A DNA stretch of 42,105 bases from CAZISM01 sp964541895 (GCA_964541895.1 CAZISM010000040.1:1-42105); one strand, 5' to 3'. Shown: positions 17,433 to 24,992, counted from the first letter of the stretch. Made by a program: numbers and translations. Notes: generated by a model not told the origin, from the sequence alone.

Positions 17433-17768
17433 ATGGACCTAAAAACCCGAACTGAAAATGGCGTGCTCGTGTTGACCATCCACGGCGACCTCATGGGCGG
17501 CGGCGATATGGATACGTTCCGCAAGACCATCGATGAGGCCATCAAAGAGGAACAGGTATACGTTGTGGTGGATATGGGCCCGGTCACCTGGATGAACAGC
17601 TCCGGACTGGGCATGCTGATCAGCGGCCTGACCAGCTTGCGCTCCAGCGGCGGCGACCTGAGACTCGCCAACGTATCCGAACGCATTAAACGACCGCTGC
17701 AAATCACCAAACTGGATACGGTTTTTCTGCAGTACCCGACCGTCGCAGAGGCGATTGCGAGCTATTAA
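17433..17768 (+). CDS. STAS-domain protein (anti-sigma factor antagonist-like)
   Basis: A 111-residue single STAS domain (MDLKTRTENGVLVLTIHGDLMGG) starting at the ATG at 17433 after GGAGG. The segment VTWMNSSGLGMLISGL carries Ser56-Ser57; by alignment to SpoIIAA-type MDSSGLG, Ser57 is the likely phosphorylated residue. Such proteins either antagonise anti-sigma factors through phospho-switching or act as STAS subunits bound to transporters (MlaB is an example). No anti-sigma kinase or PP2C phosphatase is nearby. It lies 42 nt after permease 2 and 13 nt before the pentapeptide protein, so a role tied to the exporter is possible, which is inference. Confidence 0.88.
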   Translation: MDLKTRTENGVLVLTIHGDLMGGGDMDTFRKTIDEAIKEEQVYVVVDMGPVTWMNSSGLGMLISGLTSLRSSGGDLRLANVSERIKRPLQITKLDTVFLQYPTVAEAIASY

Positions 17769-17781
17769 CAAAGGAGTAGCC

Positions 17782-18354
17782 ATGGCCCATTTGAGCAGAG
17801 AAGAGATCATTGCAAAAATTCGCAACGGTGAATCGTTGGCTGACGTCGACCTCACCAGGATCGACTTGTCCTACGAAATCCTGAAAGGCGTGAATCTGGC
17901 CGGCCTGAACATGCGGGAGGCCCATCTGCAAAACTCCAACCTCGAAGGCGCCAATCTGACCAATACGGATCTGGCCGGCGCCTTCATGTTCGGCTGCAAC
18001 CTGCATAAAGCCGTGCTGGACGGGGCTTGCCTGGATAACACGAACATGCAGGATTGCAACCTGACCGAGGCCAGCCTGAAAAACGCGCATGGCGAACACG
18101 TGGCCCTGTTCGGCTCCAGCCTGGAAAAAGCCGACCTGCGCGGCGCCCGCTTTGCAAACGCCCGCATGAAACGGGCGGTGCTCCGGCAGGCGATCCTCGA
18201 CGAGGCCGATTTCAACCATGCGCACATGGAACGTAGCGATTTTACCGGCGCATCGTGCCACAACACCGTCCTCAGCCACGCCGCCCTGACCAACAGCAAA
18301 ATCGATCCGCAGATTCTGGCACAGGCAAAAACCGATGGCGTGATCGGCCTGTAA
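17782..18354 (+). CDS. Pentapeptide-repeat protein
   Basis: A 190-residue protein starting at the ATG at 17782 after AAAGGAG, 13 nt from the STAS stop. After a short helical head (MAHLSREEIIAKIRNGESLADVDL) it is almost entirely A(D/N)LXX pentapeptides from about residue 27 to 180, for example LEGANLTNTDLAGAFMFGCNL and LEKADLRGARFANARMKRAVL. This predicts a right-handed quadrilateral beta-helix of about seven coils. Several repeats carry Cys or Met in the pentapeptide. There is no signal peptide, so it is probably cytoplasmic. Family roles range from gyrase protection to protein scaffolding; none can be assigned here. It is the last gene of the exporter operon, directly before a terminator. 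Confidence 0.9.
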   Translation: MAHLSREEIIAKIRNGESLADVDLTRIDLSYEILKGVNLAGLNMREAHLQNSNLEGANLTNTDLAGAFMFGCNLHKAVLDGACLDNTNMQDCNLTEASLKNAHGEHVALFGSSLEKADLRGARFANARMKRAVLRQAILDEADFNHAHMERSDFTGASCHNTVLSHAALTNSKIDPQILAQAKTDGVIGL

Positions 18355-18378
18355 GCTCAAACCCCGCTACGTGAATGT

Positions 18379-18410
18379 AAAAGCGCCGGCACCAACTGCC
18401 GGCGCTTTTT
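18379..18410 (+). terminator. Intrinsic terminator of the exporter operon
   Basis: A 13-bp perfect stem (18379-18391 with 18397-18409), a 5-nt loop and a T-run ending at 18410. Four As on the 5' side make it potentially bidirectional, although no minus-strand gene needs it. Confidence 0.93.
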
Positions 18411-18495
18411 GCTTGTATTTTGTCCTCATTCCCACTATTTTGAGTGGCAGCATTTCCAGCTCTCACTATTTCCGAATTCCACCGTGGAAGGGAAT

Positions 18496-19482
18496 ATGTC
18501 AACGCAAGAATCGTTGTTGGATATCGACCGTTTGAAAAACGAGGTGCAGAACCGCCTGCACGCCCTGTGGCCGGACCTGGAACCGAGGGCTCTCTATGAA
18601 CCCATGCGCTATGCCATGCGCGGCGGCGGCAAACTGCTGCGGCCTGTGCTGCTGCTGGTATCCTGTCAGGCCGTCGACGGCCGCGAAGAACAGGCCATGC
18701 CGGCCGCTCTCGCCCTCGAACTGGTGCACAACTTTACCCTGGTGCATGACGACATCATGGATCATGATGCGCTGCGGCGCGGGCGCGAAACGGTTTATAA
18801 AAAATGGGATTCCAATACGGCGATCCTGGTTGGCGATGCGCTGCTGGTTCAGGCCTATGCCAGCCTCGCCGGACTCGAGCCGGCGCTGACCGGATTTGTC
18901 GTCGGTGCGTTTTCCAAAGGCATCCTGGAAGTGTGCGAAGGCCAAATGCTGGACAAGGAATTCGAAGTGCGCGCGCGCGTCACCCTGGAAGAGTACTATA
19001 CCATGATCGCCAAAAAAACCGGCCGCCTCTTTGCTCTCGCCTGCGAAATGGGCGGGGTCTTGGGACACGCCGGCGCGGAACAGGTGGCGGCTCTGGCAGC
19101 CTATGGCTCGCTGCTGGGACGGGCGTTCCAGATTCAGGACGATGTGCTGGATCTGTTATCCGACGAACAGGTGCTGGGCAAAGACATCGGCAGCGATCTG
19201 CGGGAAAACAAGAAATCGTTTCTCATGGTGCACATCCAGCAGCACGGCTCGCCGACCGTAGTATCGCATATCGAATCGCTTCGCCAACGCGATCACCTGA
19301 CCCGGAACGATATCGCAGAGGTGGTGGAGCTGCTCCGGCACGCCGGCACGCTCGCCGCCGCGGAACACGAGATCGCACGCTGCAGCCGGGAGGCCATAGC
19401 CGCACTGCAGTCGCTGCCGGATCGACCCGCCCGCCTCCGCCTGAGCCGGCTGCTGACCGCCCTGGCGCATCGTAAATTTTAG
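18496..19482 (+). CDS. Polyprenyl (geranylgeranyl-type) diphosphate synthase
   Basis: A 328-residue class I trans-isoprenyl diphosphate synthase starting at the ATG at 18496 after GAAGGGA. It has GGKLLRP (44-50), the first Asp-rich motif HDDIMDHDALRRG (D85, D86, D89), GDALL, KTGRLFALA and the second Asp-rich motif FQIQDDVLDLLSD (D215, D216, D219), then GKDIGSDLRENKKSF. It condenses isopentenyl diphosphate onto allylic diphosphates. Phe80 at position -5 from the first Asp-rich motif is typical of short to medium products (GGPP) rather than octaprenyl-type enzymes, which usually have a small residue there. It could feed the menaquinone side chain made by the MenA gene in this window, which is inference. 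It stands alone between a terminator and a convergent gene. Confidence 0.92.
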   Translation: MSTQESLLDIDRLKNEVQNRLHALWPDLEPRALYEPMRYAMRGGGKLLRPVLLLVSCQAVDGREEQAMPAALALELVHNFTLVHDDIMDHDALRRGRETVYKKWDSNTAILVGDALLVQAYASLAGLEPALTGFVVGAFSKGILEVCEGQMLDKEFEVRARVTLEEYYTMIAKKTGRLFALACEMGGVLGHAGAEQVAALAAYGSLLGRAFQIQDDVLDLLSDEQVLGKDIGSDLRENKKSFLMVHIQQHGSPTVVSHIESLRQRDHLTRNDIAEVVELLRHAGTLAAAEHEIARCSREAIAALQSLPDRPARLRLSRLLTALAHRKF

Positions 19483-19492
19483 CAGAGATACT

Positions 19493-19517
19493 CTCCGGGC
19501 CCGCAACAGGCCCGGAG
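19493..19517. terminator. GC-rich hairpin between convergent genes
   Basis: A 9-bp perfect stem (19493-19501 with 19509-19517) and a 7-nt loop begin 10 nt after the prenyl synthase stop. No T-run follows on either strand, so it is a possible weak or bidirectional terminator. Confidence 0.45.
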
Positions 19518-19532
19518 CATCACAGGTGTGAA

Positions 19533-20027
19533 TCAGTTCTTGTCGTACGCGAGCTTGGTCTTGCGGTCACCCCGCGGCGTGCTGCTGGTGGAGTCGATGG
19601 TCAAGGCCTTGCCATCCGCTGAAAGCGAAAAGACCTCTACGGATTTCATTTCAAAACTCTGACCTTCCCGGTTGAACACCCGCACCGATTCCATGGTCAA
19701 CGTTTTGCCGTCTGCCGACCATTTGCAGATCGTCGTTTTCTCGCCCATGCGGCTTTCGTTGGTGCATTCTTTGCCGTCCAGCGTATAGGTCTCTTCGTTG
19801 GTCACCTCTTCGCCTTCCCGGTTTTTGGATGTGCGCTCGATGACCATTTTGTCACCGGTCTGCTTTACCACCATTTTGCCGGCGGCAAAACCGCCGAACC
19901 GACGACCACCCTGGCCGGACTGGCCCAGATCGCTCTTGCTTTCATTAAAAGTCCAGGTTCCGGAAAAATCAGTCTTGGCAAACGCCGCGACCGCCAGCAG
20001 CATGAGAATCGCGCAAATTCGTTTCAT
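19533..20027 (-). CDS. Small secreted protein, lipocalin-like beta-barrel candidate
   Basis: A 164-residue protein. AAGGAGAACGAA precedes the ATG at 20027, which opens a signal peptide (MKRICAILMLLAVAAFA). The mature start DFSGTWTFNESKSDLG matches the opening of lipocalin-like and similar secreted domains common in Acidobacteria and FCB bacteria. Repeated short strands follow (KMVVKQTGDKMVIERT, ETYTLDGKECTN, WSADGKTLTMESV, LSADGKALTIDS), with a Gly/Arg-rich patch near 38-48. Function unknown; binding of a small hydrophobic molecule is a family-based guess. It is divergent from the small membrane protein and convergent with the prenyl synthase. Confidence 0.82.
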   Translation of the reverse strand: MKRICAILMLLAVAAFAKTDFSGTWTFNESKSDLGQSGQGGRRFGGFAAGKMVVKQTGDKMVIERTSKNREGEEVTNEETYTLDGKECTNESRMGEKTTICKWSADGKTLTMESVRVFNREGQSFEMKSVEVFSLSADGKALTIDSTSSTPRGDRKTKLAYDKN

Positions 20028-20068
20028 TTCGTTCTCCTTGAGGTTGTTTTGATATGAAACGTATTGCC

Positions 20069-20097
20069 TTGCATTTTGTTCTGAAATTGCTTACACT
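20069..20097 (+). promoter_or_regulatory. Candidate promoter for the small membrane protein
   Basis: TTGCAT (20069-20074), a 17-bp spacer and TACACT (20092-20097) lie about 110 bp upstream of the TTG start at 20208. A by-eye call. Confidence 0.35.
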
Positions 20098-20207
20098 TTT
20101 CCTGAACCGGAGTAGCCGAACCCAACGGTCGGACAGCGCAAAGGTGTTTAGCATGGTTTGACCACACGCTCCCCCAGGCACCATCACCAGGTTTTAAGGA
20201 AGCCAAT

Positions 20208-20423
20208 TTGAGAGTTTCATTTCATTTACTCTTTCTCGTCATGGTCGTGATCCTGCTGGAGCGCGTCATCGCCCTGGCGCTCAAGGGTGATCTGTTCAAG
20301 CCCGGAGCGCTGCAACACTCGTTTCACGAGCTCGGCAAAACCGTCTGGCTGGGCATGCGACTGTTCGTCATCTTTTGGATTCTCTATCTGGCGCTGCTGT
20401 ATTACGTGCAACACCGCCACTAG
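20208..20423 (+). CDS. Small two-helix membrane protein (TTG start)
   Basis: A 71-residue protein starting at TTG 20208, supported by AAGGA at 20196-20200, 7 nt upstream. Two hydrophobic helices (VSFHLLFLVMVVILLERVIALAL and LGMRLFVIFWILYLALLYYV) flank a polar loop and give a basic C-terminus (QHRH). No family is recognised. It is convergent with the M56-TonB gene, with only 16 nt between stops. Base composition matches its neighbours. It is probably real given the ribosome site, clean helices and promoter candidate, but it could be a chance frame. Confidence 0.5.
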   Translation: MRVSFHLLFLVMVVILLERVIALALKGDLFKPGALQHSFHELGKTVWLGMRLFVIFWILYLALLYYVQHRH

Positions 20424-20439
20424 AGCCCTGCGGCTGCAG

Positions 20440-21789
20440 CTACTGCAGCTTGAAATTAAACTCCATGGCCACTTCAGCACGCACCGGCTTGCCGTTCTTT
20501 TCTGCCGGCTTGAACTCCCACCCCCTGGCTGCGGTCAATGCCGCCTCTATCAAACCCGGATCTTGCGGCTTATCCTCGCCCTTTAGCACCCGGCTCGTGT
20601 CCTGTTTGGCCCGGTATTCCGACTTTAGGCAACTCGTGGACGCGACCCGACCTGACTTGTCGATTTCCATTTTTACCAGGACCTTGCCCTCAATGCCGGC
20701 CTTGCGCGCCAGCTCCGGATAGCTGGGATTAATCCTTTTGATAACCTGCGGAGCCTGGTCAAATGAAGCCTCCTTCTGCGAGGCAGCGCCGGACTCTTTC
20801 TCATCCTGCCACAAAAGCGTTTTTCGTACCGCCGCAGCACCTGATGAGGCCTGAGTGGAAAAGAGCACCACCAGCGCCAGCAATCCAGCCGCAACCGTTA
20901 TCCATACTTTTTTACTCAGCGTTTTCATGGAAACCTCCTCGATTTGATAAACGACCCGATGCAGCAAACTGCGTCTGCTTTGCCATATCCACCCCGTGGC
21001 TGTAGAGCAGGGCCATACAGTTTGCACCATTGTTTCCCCGAGATCAACCAGGTACGTGGCATACTGCACAGGCTGCAGACGACTGCGCGCGATGGCACGG
21101 TCATCACAGGCCATTTCCCGATATATGTACATTTTGTAATTCAACAGCCACACCAGAGGATGGAAGAAATATACCGCCTGCACAATCGTTTGCAACAGCT
21201 GCGCCCAGGTGTCCATGCGTTCGATATGCGCCAGCTCATGCTCCAGCACGGCGCGGCGACAATCGGCCGGCCAGTGCAGCCATACCTGGGGAACCATAAT
21301 TTTGCCCTGCCTGAACCGCAGGCTCCAGGGCTCACATACCGATGCAGACAACCGGACCTCCACCGGCTGTGTGGTCGACAGCGCCGTCTCCTGTAAAGGC
21401 GTACTGCGCCGCAATAACGCATACAATCCCCACGTGGACCACCACAACCAGGCGAAGGCCATCGCCAGGACAGCCAGCCAAACCACAAACAGAACCACGG
21501 CCGCCTGACCTGCACCCGGGATTCCGACTGCCAGCGGCAGGTCGACCACCGGCCATTGCCACGTCGGCACCAGCCCCGCCCCGGCAGCGACCGACGGCAG
21601 CTCGATGAACGGCGGTATCATCAATTTGATCAAGCCGACCAAAGCCACTACGTATCGCAACCGGGCCGGAGCTCGCCGCAAGAGGTGCAAAACAGCAAAC
21701 ACCGCCAGGAGAAACCAGGTGTTCTGCCACACCATGCGGCTGAAAAACGCCAGCCAGGCCTCCGCCCATCCATATAAAAGCGGCATCAT
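20440..21789 (-). CDS. BlaR1-like M56 metallopeptidase fused to a TonB C-terminal domain
   Basis: A 449-residue protein. Membrane helices near 20-36, 45-62 and 97-120 precede an M56 zinc peptidase core with HELAH (H184, E185, H188) and the downstream Glu ligand in YIYREMACDDRAIA (E225). Another helix lies at 297-311. The periplasmic tail (about 346-449) is a TonB C-terminal-like domain: PQVIKRINPSYPELARKAGIEGKVLVKMEIDKSGRV, then AARGWEFKPAEKNGKPV. M56 sensors cleave BlaI-type repressors after an external signal. Here the usual penicillin-binding sensor is replaced by a TonB-like module. Its ATG overlaps the TGA of the blaI-like gene (ATGA, 21786-21789), so the two are coupled. The inducer is unknown. 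Confidence 0.9.
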   Translation of the reverse strand: MMPLLYGWAEAWLAFFSRMVWQNTWFLLAVFAVLHLLRRAPARLRYVVALVGLIKLMIPPFIELPSVAAGAGLVPTWQWPVVDLPLAVGIPGAGQAAVVLFVVWLAVLAMAFAWLWWSTWGLYALLRRSTPLQETALSTTQPVEVRLSASVCEPWSLRFRQGKIMVPQVWLHWPADCRRAVLEHELAHIERMDTWAQLLQTIVQAVYFFHPLVWLLNYKMYIYREMACDDRAIARSRLQPVQYATYLVDLGETMVQTVWPCSTATGWIWQSRRSLLHRVVYQIEEVSMKTLSKKVWITVAAGLLALVVLFSTQASSGAAAVRKTLLWQDEKESGAASQKEASFDQAPQVIKRINPSYPELARKAGIEGKVLVKMEIDKSGRVASTSCLKSEYRAKQDTSRVLKGEDKPQDPGLIEAALTAARGWEFKPAEKNGKPVRAEVAMEFNFKLQ

Positions 21790-22184
21790 TCGGTTTTGCC
21801 TTTCAGTTCATCTTCCTTTTTACGCAACAATGATTTTATTTCCTGCAGTTCCTGCAGAGAAAGCGATTCGGCACGCAAGAGATGACTCGCCAAGGAGGGA
21901 ATAGAGCCACGAAACAGACGATGGACAAAATCATCGGTCTCCAACGCCACGATCTCTTCCCGCGATTTGGCCGGCGTGTAGAAATGAACCAGGCCTGTTT
22001 TTTTGCGCCGCAAAAAACCCTTTTTCTCAAGAATGGTCATGATCGTTTGCACGGTGGTGTAGGCCTTGGCACCATCCGGATAAAGAAATTCCATGACCTC
22101 CCGCACCGACCGGCTGTCACCCATGCGCCAGATCGCCTCCATGATTTCCCATTCAGCCGGGGCTAGACGTTCCTGTTTGGCCAT
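21786..22184 (-). CDS. BlaI/MecI/CopY-family transcriptional repressor
   Basis: A 132-residue protein: MAKQERLAPAEWEIMEAIWRMGDSRSVREVMEFL, then AKAYTTVQTIMTILEKKGFLRRKKTGLVHFY, the typical winged helix of BlaI/MecI with the TTVQT recognition helix. The C-terminal dimerisation helices run REEIVALETDDFVHRLFRGSIPSLASHLL and end in a charged tail (KSLLRKKEDELKGKTE). The family dimerises on dyad operators and is inactivated by proteolysis by its M56 partner, here the overlapping downstream gene. Four operator half-sites overlie its own promoter, indicating autoregulation. No beta-lactamase or copper gene is adjacent, so other targets must lie elsewhere. Confidence 0.93.
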   Translation of the reverse strand: MAKQERLAPAEWEIMEAIWRMGDSRSVREVMEFLYPDGAKAYTTVQTIMTILEKKGFLRRKKTGLVHFYTPAKSREEIVALETDDFVHRLFRGSIPSLASHLLRAESLSLQELQEIKSLLRKKEDELKGKTE

Positions 22185-22200
22185 TTCTTCTCCTAATTAT

Positions 22201-22236
22201 TTAGTCTTTCTACTAATCTCTTAGTAATCTTACTAA
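22201..22236. promoter_or_regulatory. Ladder of four BlaI-type operator half-sites
   Basis: Half-sites TTAGTC (22201-22206), TACTAA (22211-22216), TTAGTA (22221-22226) and TACTAA (22231-22236) alternate in orientation with 4-bp spacers, an exact 10-bp period. Three of the four match perfectly. Two or more dimers could bind along one face of the helix. It covers the -10 region of the blaI-like promoter. Confidence 0.75.
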
Positions 22237-22255
22237 TAAATTAAGACAATGTCAA
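22227..22255 (-). promoter_or_regulatory. Sigma-70 promoter of the blaI-M56 unit
   Basis: On the minus strand a perfect -35 TTGACA (22255-22250), a 17-bp spacer and TAAGAT (22232-22227) are seen. The -10 lies within the operator ladder, so bound repressor would occlude polymerase. Confidence 0.7.
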
Positions 22256-22404
22256 GGATTTTTTTTATTTTCTGGCCGGGAAAACAATCTCGGATCAAAT
22301 TTGCTATATGTGCAGCTGTTATAGAAGAATGAACTGTGGTTGGACAGGCACACACCTGAATCGGTATCTGCGGTTTTATGGCGAGGCAGAACAACATGAC
22401 CGGC

Positions 22405-23550
22405 TTAACGATGCGGTTCGGCCAACTCGGATTCGGCGAAGCCGAGGCGGCCGAAAAGTTCGAAGAGGTGTTGCAGCGGTTGGGGCTGATGCTCCTGTTT
22501 GAAACGGACCACCCAGGCGGTGGCGACAGGTCGGACCAGGGTCTGCTCCTGGTCCGAGAGGGTAATGTTCAGCGCTATGAACTCTTCCAGCAGCGTGCGG
22601 CTGGCCGGCCAGTCATCCCGTTGCACCTGTTCATTCAAGGTGCGAAAGAAAGCCAGAAAACTGTTGCTTCGGAGTTCCTTTATCTGCGGATAGCGGTAAT
22701 AGCCGTCGGCCAGCACGCTAAAGGCTTCATAGAAGCGGCCCTGATCATAGAGGTTTTTTCCCCAGCGGTTATACAGATTGATCTCGAACTGGATGTTGGA
22801 GCGTGAATCGCGATTGAATTTCTGCGCCAGACGGACGAACTCGTACGCCTCCTGGAAACGCCCTTGCTCTTCTGCGAGATAAGCGCGATTGTAAGCGAGC
22901 AGACCCAAAAGCTCGGTGTTGGTGATCTGGCGGCCGTGGGAATTTTCATACGCATAAATGCGGTCCAGGCCGATCTGCGCAGCGCGATGGTCCGGATAGA
23001 ACTGCAGCAGGTAGCGCGAATAGTCGCGCAGGTTGCGCATGATGTTAAATCCATAGGGCGAGGTGTTTTCCACCATCACCCGTTCATCAAAGTTGCTGAA
23101 AATAGTATACGTGTGGGTCGGCGTTTCAAACGCATCGGTAGGCCAGCCGAGATCATCACATAGGAGATTGTACAGGATGGTTCCGGCGACACAGTTAAAC
23201 TGTTTGTTGCGCACCACATCCCGCAGCGTGGTGGCGCGCTCTTTATAGGTGATCAGCCAGGTGGTGTGCAGATAGCCGAACACCTTGGCCGCCGAACCGA
23301 CGCGATCAAAGGAATCGAAATGATACTCGCGCAGCTGCTGCAACACCTCCTGATACCACCGCACATAGCGTCGCAGCGAGTCCGGTGCTGTGGCGCCGGA
23401 TAGAATAAACGCCGCTTCCACGCGACTGAAGCGATCGAGTCGATAATCCTCGATATCCTCCATCAGCTTCTGTTCCAGATCGACAGGAGCCACGGTAATC
23501 TGCGCCGGTGAAAACAAAACCGCCAGCAGCAACCATCCACAAACCGTCAT
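22405..23550 (-). CDS. Secreted transglutaminase-like protein with helical repeat tail
   Basis: A 381-residue protein from the ATG at 23550, which begins a signal peptide (MTVCGWLLLAVLFSPAQ); AGGA lies about 13 nt upstream. After a helical region (EDYRLDRFSRVEAAFILSGA), a transglutaminase-like core shows FNCVAGTILYNLLCDDLGWPTDAFETPTHTYTIF. Cys120 and His146 are the likely catalytic pair and VENT (E161) is near the place of the third residue. The C-terminal half (AYNRAYLAEEQGRFQEAYEFVRLAQKF, RWGKNLYDQGRFYEAFSVLADGYYRYP) resembles TPR repeats. This layout recalls SirB1/Transglut_core2-like proteins. The enzymatic activity and substrate are unknown. An upstream extension is open but would bury the signal peptide and overlap the neighbouring terminator. 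Confidence 0.75.
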   Translation of the reverse strand: MTVCGWLLLAVLFSPAQITVAPVDLEQKLMEDIEDYRLDRFSRVEAAFILSGATAPDSLRRYVRWYQEVLQQLREYHFDSFDRVGSAAKVFGYLHTTWLITYKERATTLRDVVRNKQFNCVAGTILYNLLCDDLGWPTDAFETPTHTYTIFSNFDERVMVENTSPYGFNIMRNLRDYSRYLLQFYPDHRAAQIGLDRIYAYENSHGRQITNTELLGLLAYNRAYLAEEQGRFQEAYEFVRLAQKFNRDSRSNIQFEINLYNRWGKNLYDQGRFYEAFSVLADGYYRYPQIKELRSNSFLAFFRTLNEQVQRDDWPASRTLLEEFIALNITLSDQEQTLVRPVATAWVVRFKQEHQPQPLQHLFELFGRLGFAESELAEPHR

Positions 23551-23613
23551 CGTCAGCAGGTCCTGAGAATAGTGGGCAACATTTCTGAAACAATATAGAT
23601 AGAACGAATGTAA

Positions 23614-23644
23614 AAAACAAGAGCCCGGGAATACTCCCGGGCTC
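23614..23644 (-). terminator. Intrinsic terminator of the amidase-men-gpx operon
   Basis: A 10-bp perfect stem (23621-23630 with 23635-23644) and a 4-nt loop are followed on the minus strand by TTGTTTTTTA. It lies 33 nt beyond the glutathione peroxidase stop. Confidence 0.9.
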
Positions 23645-23677
23645 ATTCTTAGCCCAGCTTGAAATGGAGCCTTGCCG

Positions 23678-24235
23678 TTATTGGCTCGCCAGCGCCTTCT
23701 CGATGGCGGCGATGACCTCGTCGCTGTCCGGTTTCGTTTTCGGTTCAAAACGTGCGAGAATGCGGCCATCGCGGCCGACGAGAAACTTTGTAAAATTCCA
23801 TTTGATCTCTCCGGAATAATCCGGATTGGTTTTCACATCGGTCAGGAAACGGTAAAGCGGATGGATATCGTCGCCCAGCACCGAAATTTTCTCAAAGAGC
23901 GGAAAGGTAACGCCATAGTTCATCGAACAGAACTCTTTGATCTCCGCGTGGCTGCCCGGCTCCTGACCTTTGAAATTATTGGCCGGGAATCCGAGTATCA
24001 CCAGCCCCTGACTCTCATACCTGCTGTACAGAGCCTGCAACGCGGCATACTGCGGCGTCAGCCCGCATTTACTGGCCACGTTCACCAGCAACATCACTTT
24101 GCCTTTGTAGAGCGAGAGCGATTGCTCCTGGCCGTCAATGGTTTTCAATTTATAATCCAGCACAGACTTGCCGGCAAAGGCCAGGGTGACCATACCGAGG
24201 CAAAGACCCGTCAACAGTAAAAGCTTATTCACCAT
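23678..24235 (-). CDS. Secreted glutathione peroxidase-family thiol peroxidase
   Basis: A 185-residue protein starting at the ATG at 24235 after GGAGGG, with a signal peptide (to about residue 21). Catalytic Cys57 lies in VNVASKCGLTPQY, and the second block is LGFPANNFKGQEPG. Trp146-Asn147 are in IKWNFTKFLV. Cys103 (EFCSMNYGVTFPLF) is a possible resolving Cys. It lacks selenocysteine. The usual FPCNQF block reads FPANNF, so the catalytic Gln position is Asn87. The family reduces hydrogen or lipid peroxides, usually with thioredoxin as donor in bacteria; here it would act outside the cytoplasm. It is the last gene before the terminator and is probably cotranscribed with the menaquinone genes. 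Confidence 0.9.
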   Translation of the reverse strand: MVNKLLLLTGLCLGMVTLAFAGKSVLDYKLKTIDGQEQSLSLYKGKVMLLVNVASKCGLTPQYAALQALYSRYESQGLVILGFPANNFKGQEPGSHAEIKEFCSMNYGVTFPLFEKISVLGDDIHPLYRFLTDVKTNPDYSGEIKWNFTKFLVGRDGRILARFEPKTKPDSDEVIAAIEKALASQ

Positions 24236-24309
24236 GATGTCCCTCCAGACTAAACTCACTAGCTGTAACACCCTCGCCATATGTTTATTCCCGGCGTTAG
24301 ACCGTCATC

Positions 24310-24939
24310 CTATTGGATGGGGAGCACGATAAAAATAAACGGATCCCAGAGCATGTGCGAGATCAGCACCGCCGGCAGCCGGCCGGTCCAGGCATACAAG
24401 CCTCCCCAAAAAAGCCCGCACACCAGGGCGGCGAGCAACAGCACCGTGTTGCCGGTGGACAGATGCACAGCCGTGTACAGCGCGGTGGTGATGAGAAAAG
24501 CGCTCCAGGATTTGCCATGGCGGCCGAAATAGCGCTGGATGAAACCTCGCCAAAAGAACTCTTCGCCAAAACCGATGGGAAAAAACAGCAGCACGGCGAC
24601 CAGGAGCGGCGACAGGCTGCCGCGATTGGCGTAAATGCCGGCCAGGTTTTGGCTGCGATTCGGTAATAGATCCGGAAAGAGTCGCTCCACCCCGATGAGC
24701 AGCTCATTGCCGATAAAAAATATACCATAGAGCGCGGCGGCCGAGAGCACGCCCCACAGCCAATCCCTGGCTTGAGGTCGCAGCTCTTTCGCCGTCAGGC
24801 CACCGGACCAGACGGTTATGGCACTGAGCAGCAAGGTGCTAAAGCTCATCATCAACCAGAAATTGAACGGCTTGACGACAAACATGATATACCACAGGAC
24901 CATGGCCAGTACAATACTGATGATAACGCTCTGCTTCAT
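24310..24939 (-). CDS. CPBP-family intramembrane metalloprotease (CAAX protease-like)
   Basis: A 209-residue protein with about six membrane helices. The three family motifs are present: EE-x3-R in GEEFFWRGF (E126, E127, R131), F/Y-x3-H in LYTAVHLS (H159), and H-x3-D in SHMLWDPF (H195, D199). These residues form the glutamate/histidine site of ABI/CPBP membrane proteases. The family processes prenylated or other membrane peptides; bacterial substrates are mostly unknown. The ATG at 24939 has no clear ribosome site; it follows MenA by 53 nt and is probably in the same transcript. Confidence 0.88.
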   Translation of the reverse strand: MKQSVIISIVLAMVLWYIMFVVKPFNFWLMMSFSTLLLSAITVWSGGLTAKELRPQARDWLWGVLSAAALYGIFFIGNELLIGVERLFPDLLPNRSQNLAGIYANRGSLSPLLVAVLLFFPIGFGEEFFWRGFIQRYFGRHGKSWSAFLITTALYTAVHLSTGNTVLLLAALVCGLFWGGLYAWTGRLPAVLISHMLWDPFIFIVLPIQ

Positions 24940-24992
24940 GTTCGCACCACAATCAATGAAGGGTTCCCGATCCTATTCCGCCTCGCTGCCGG

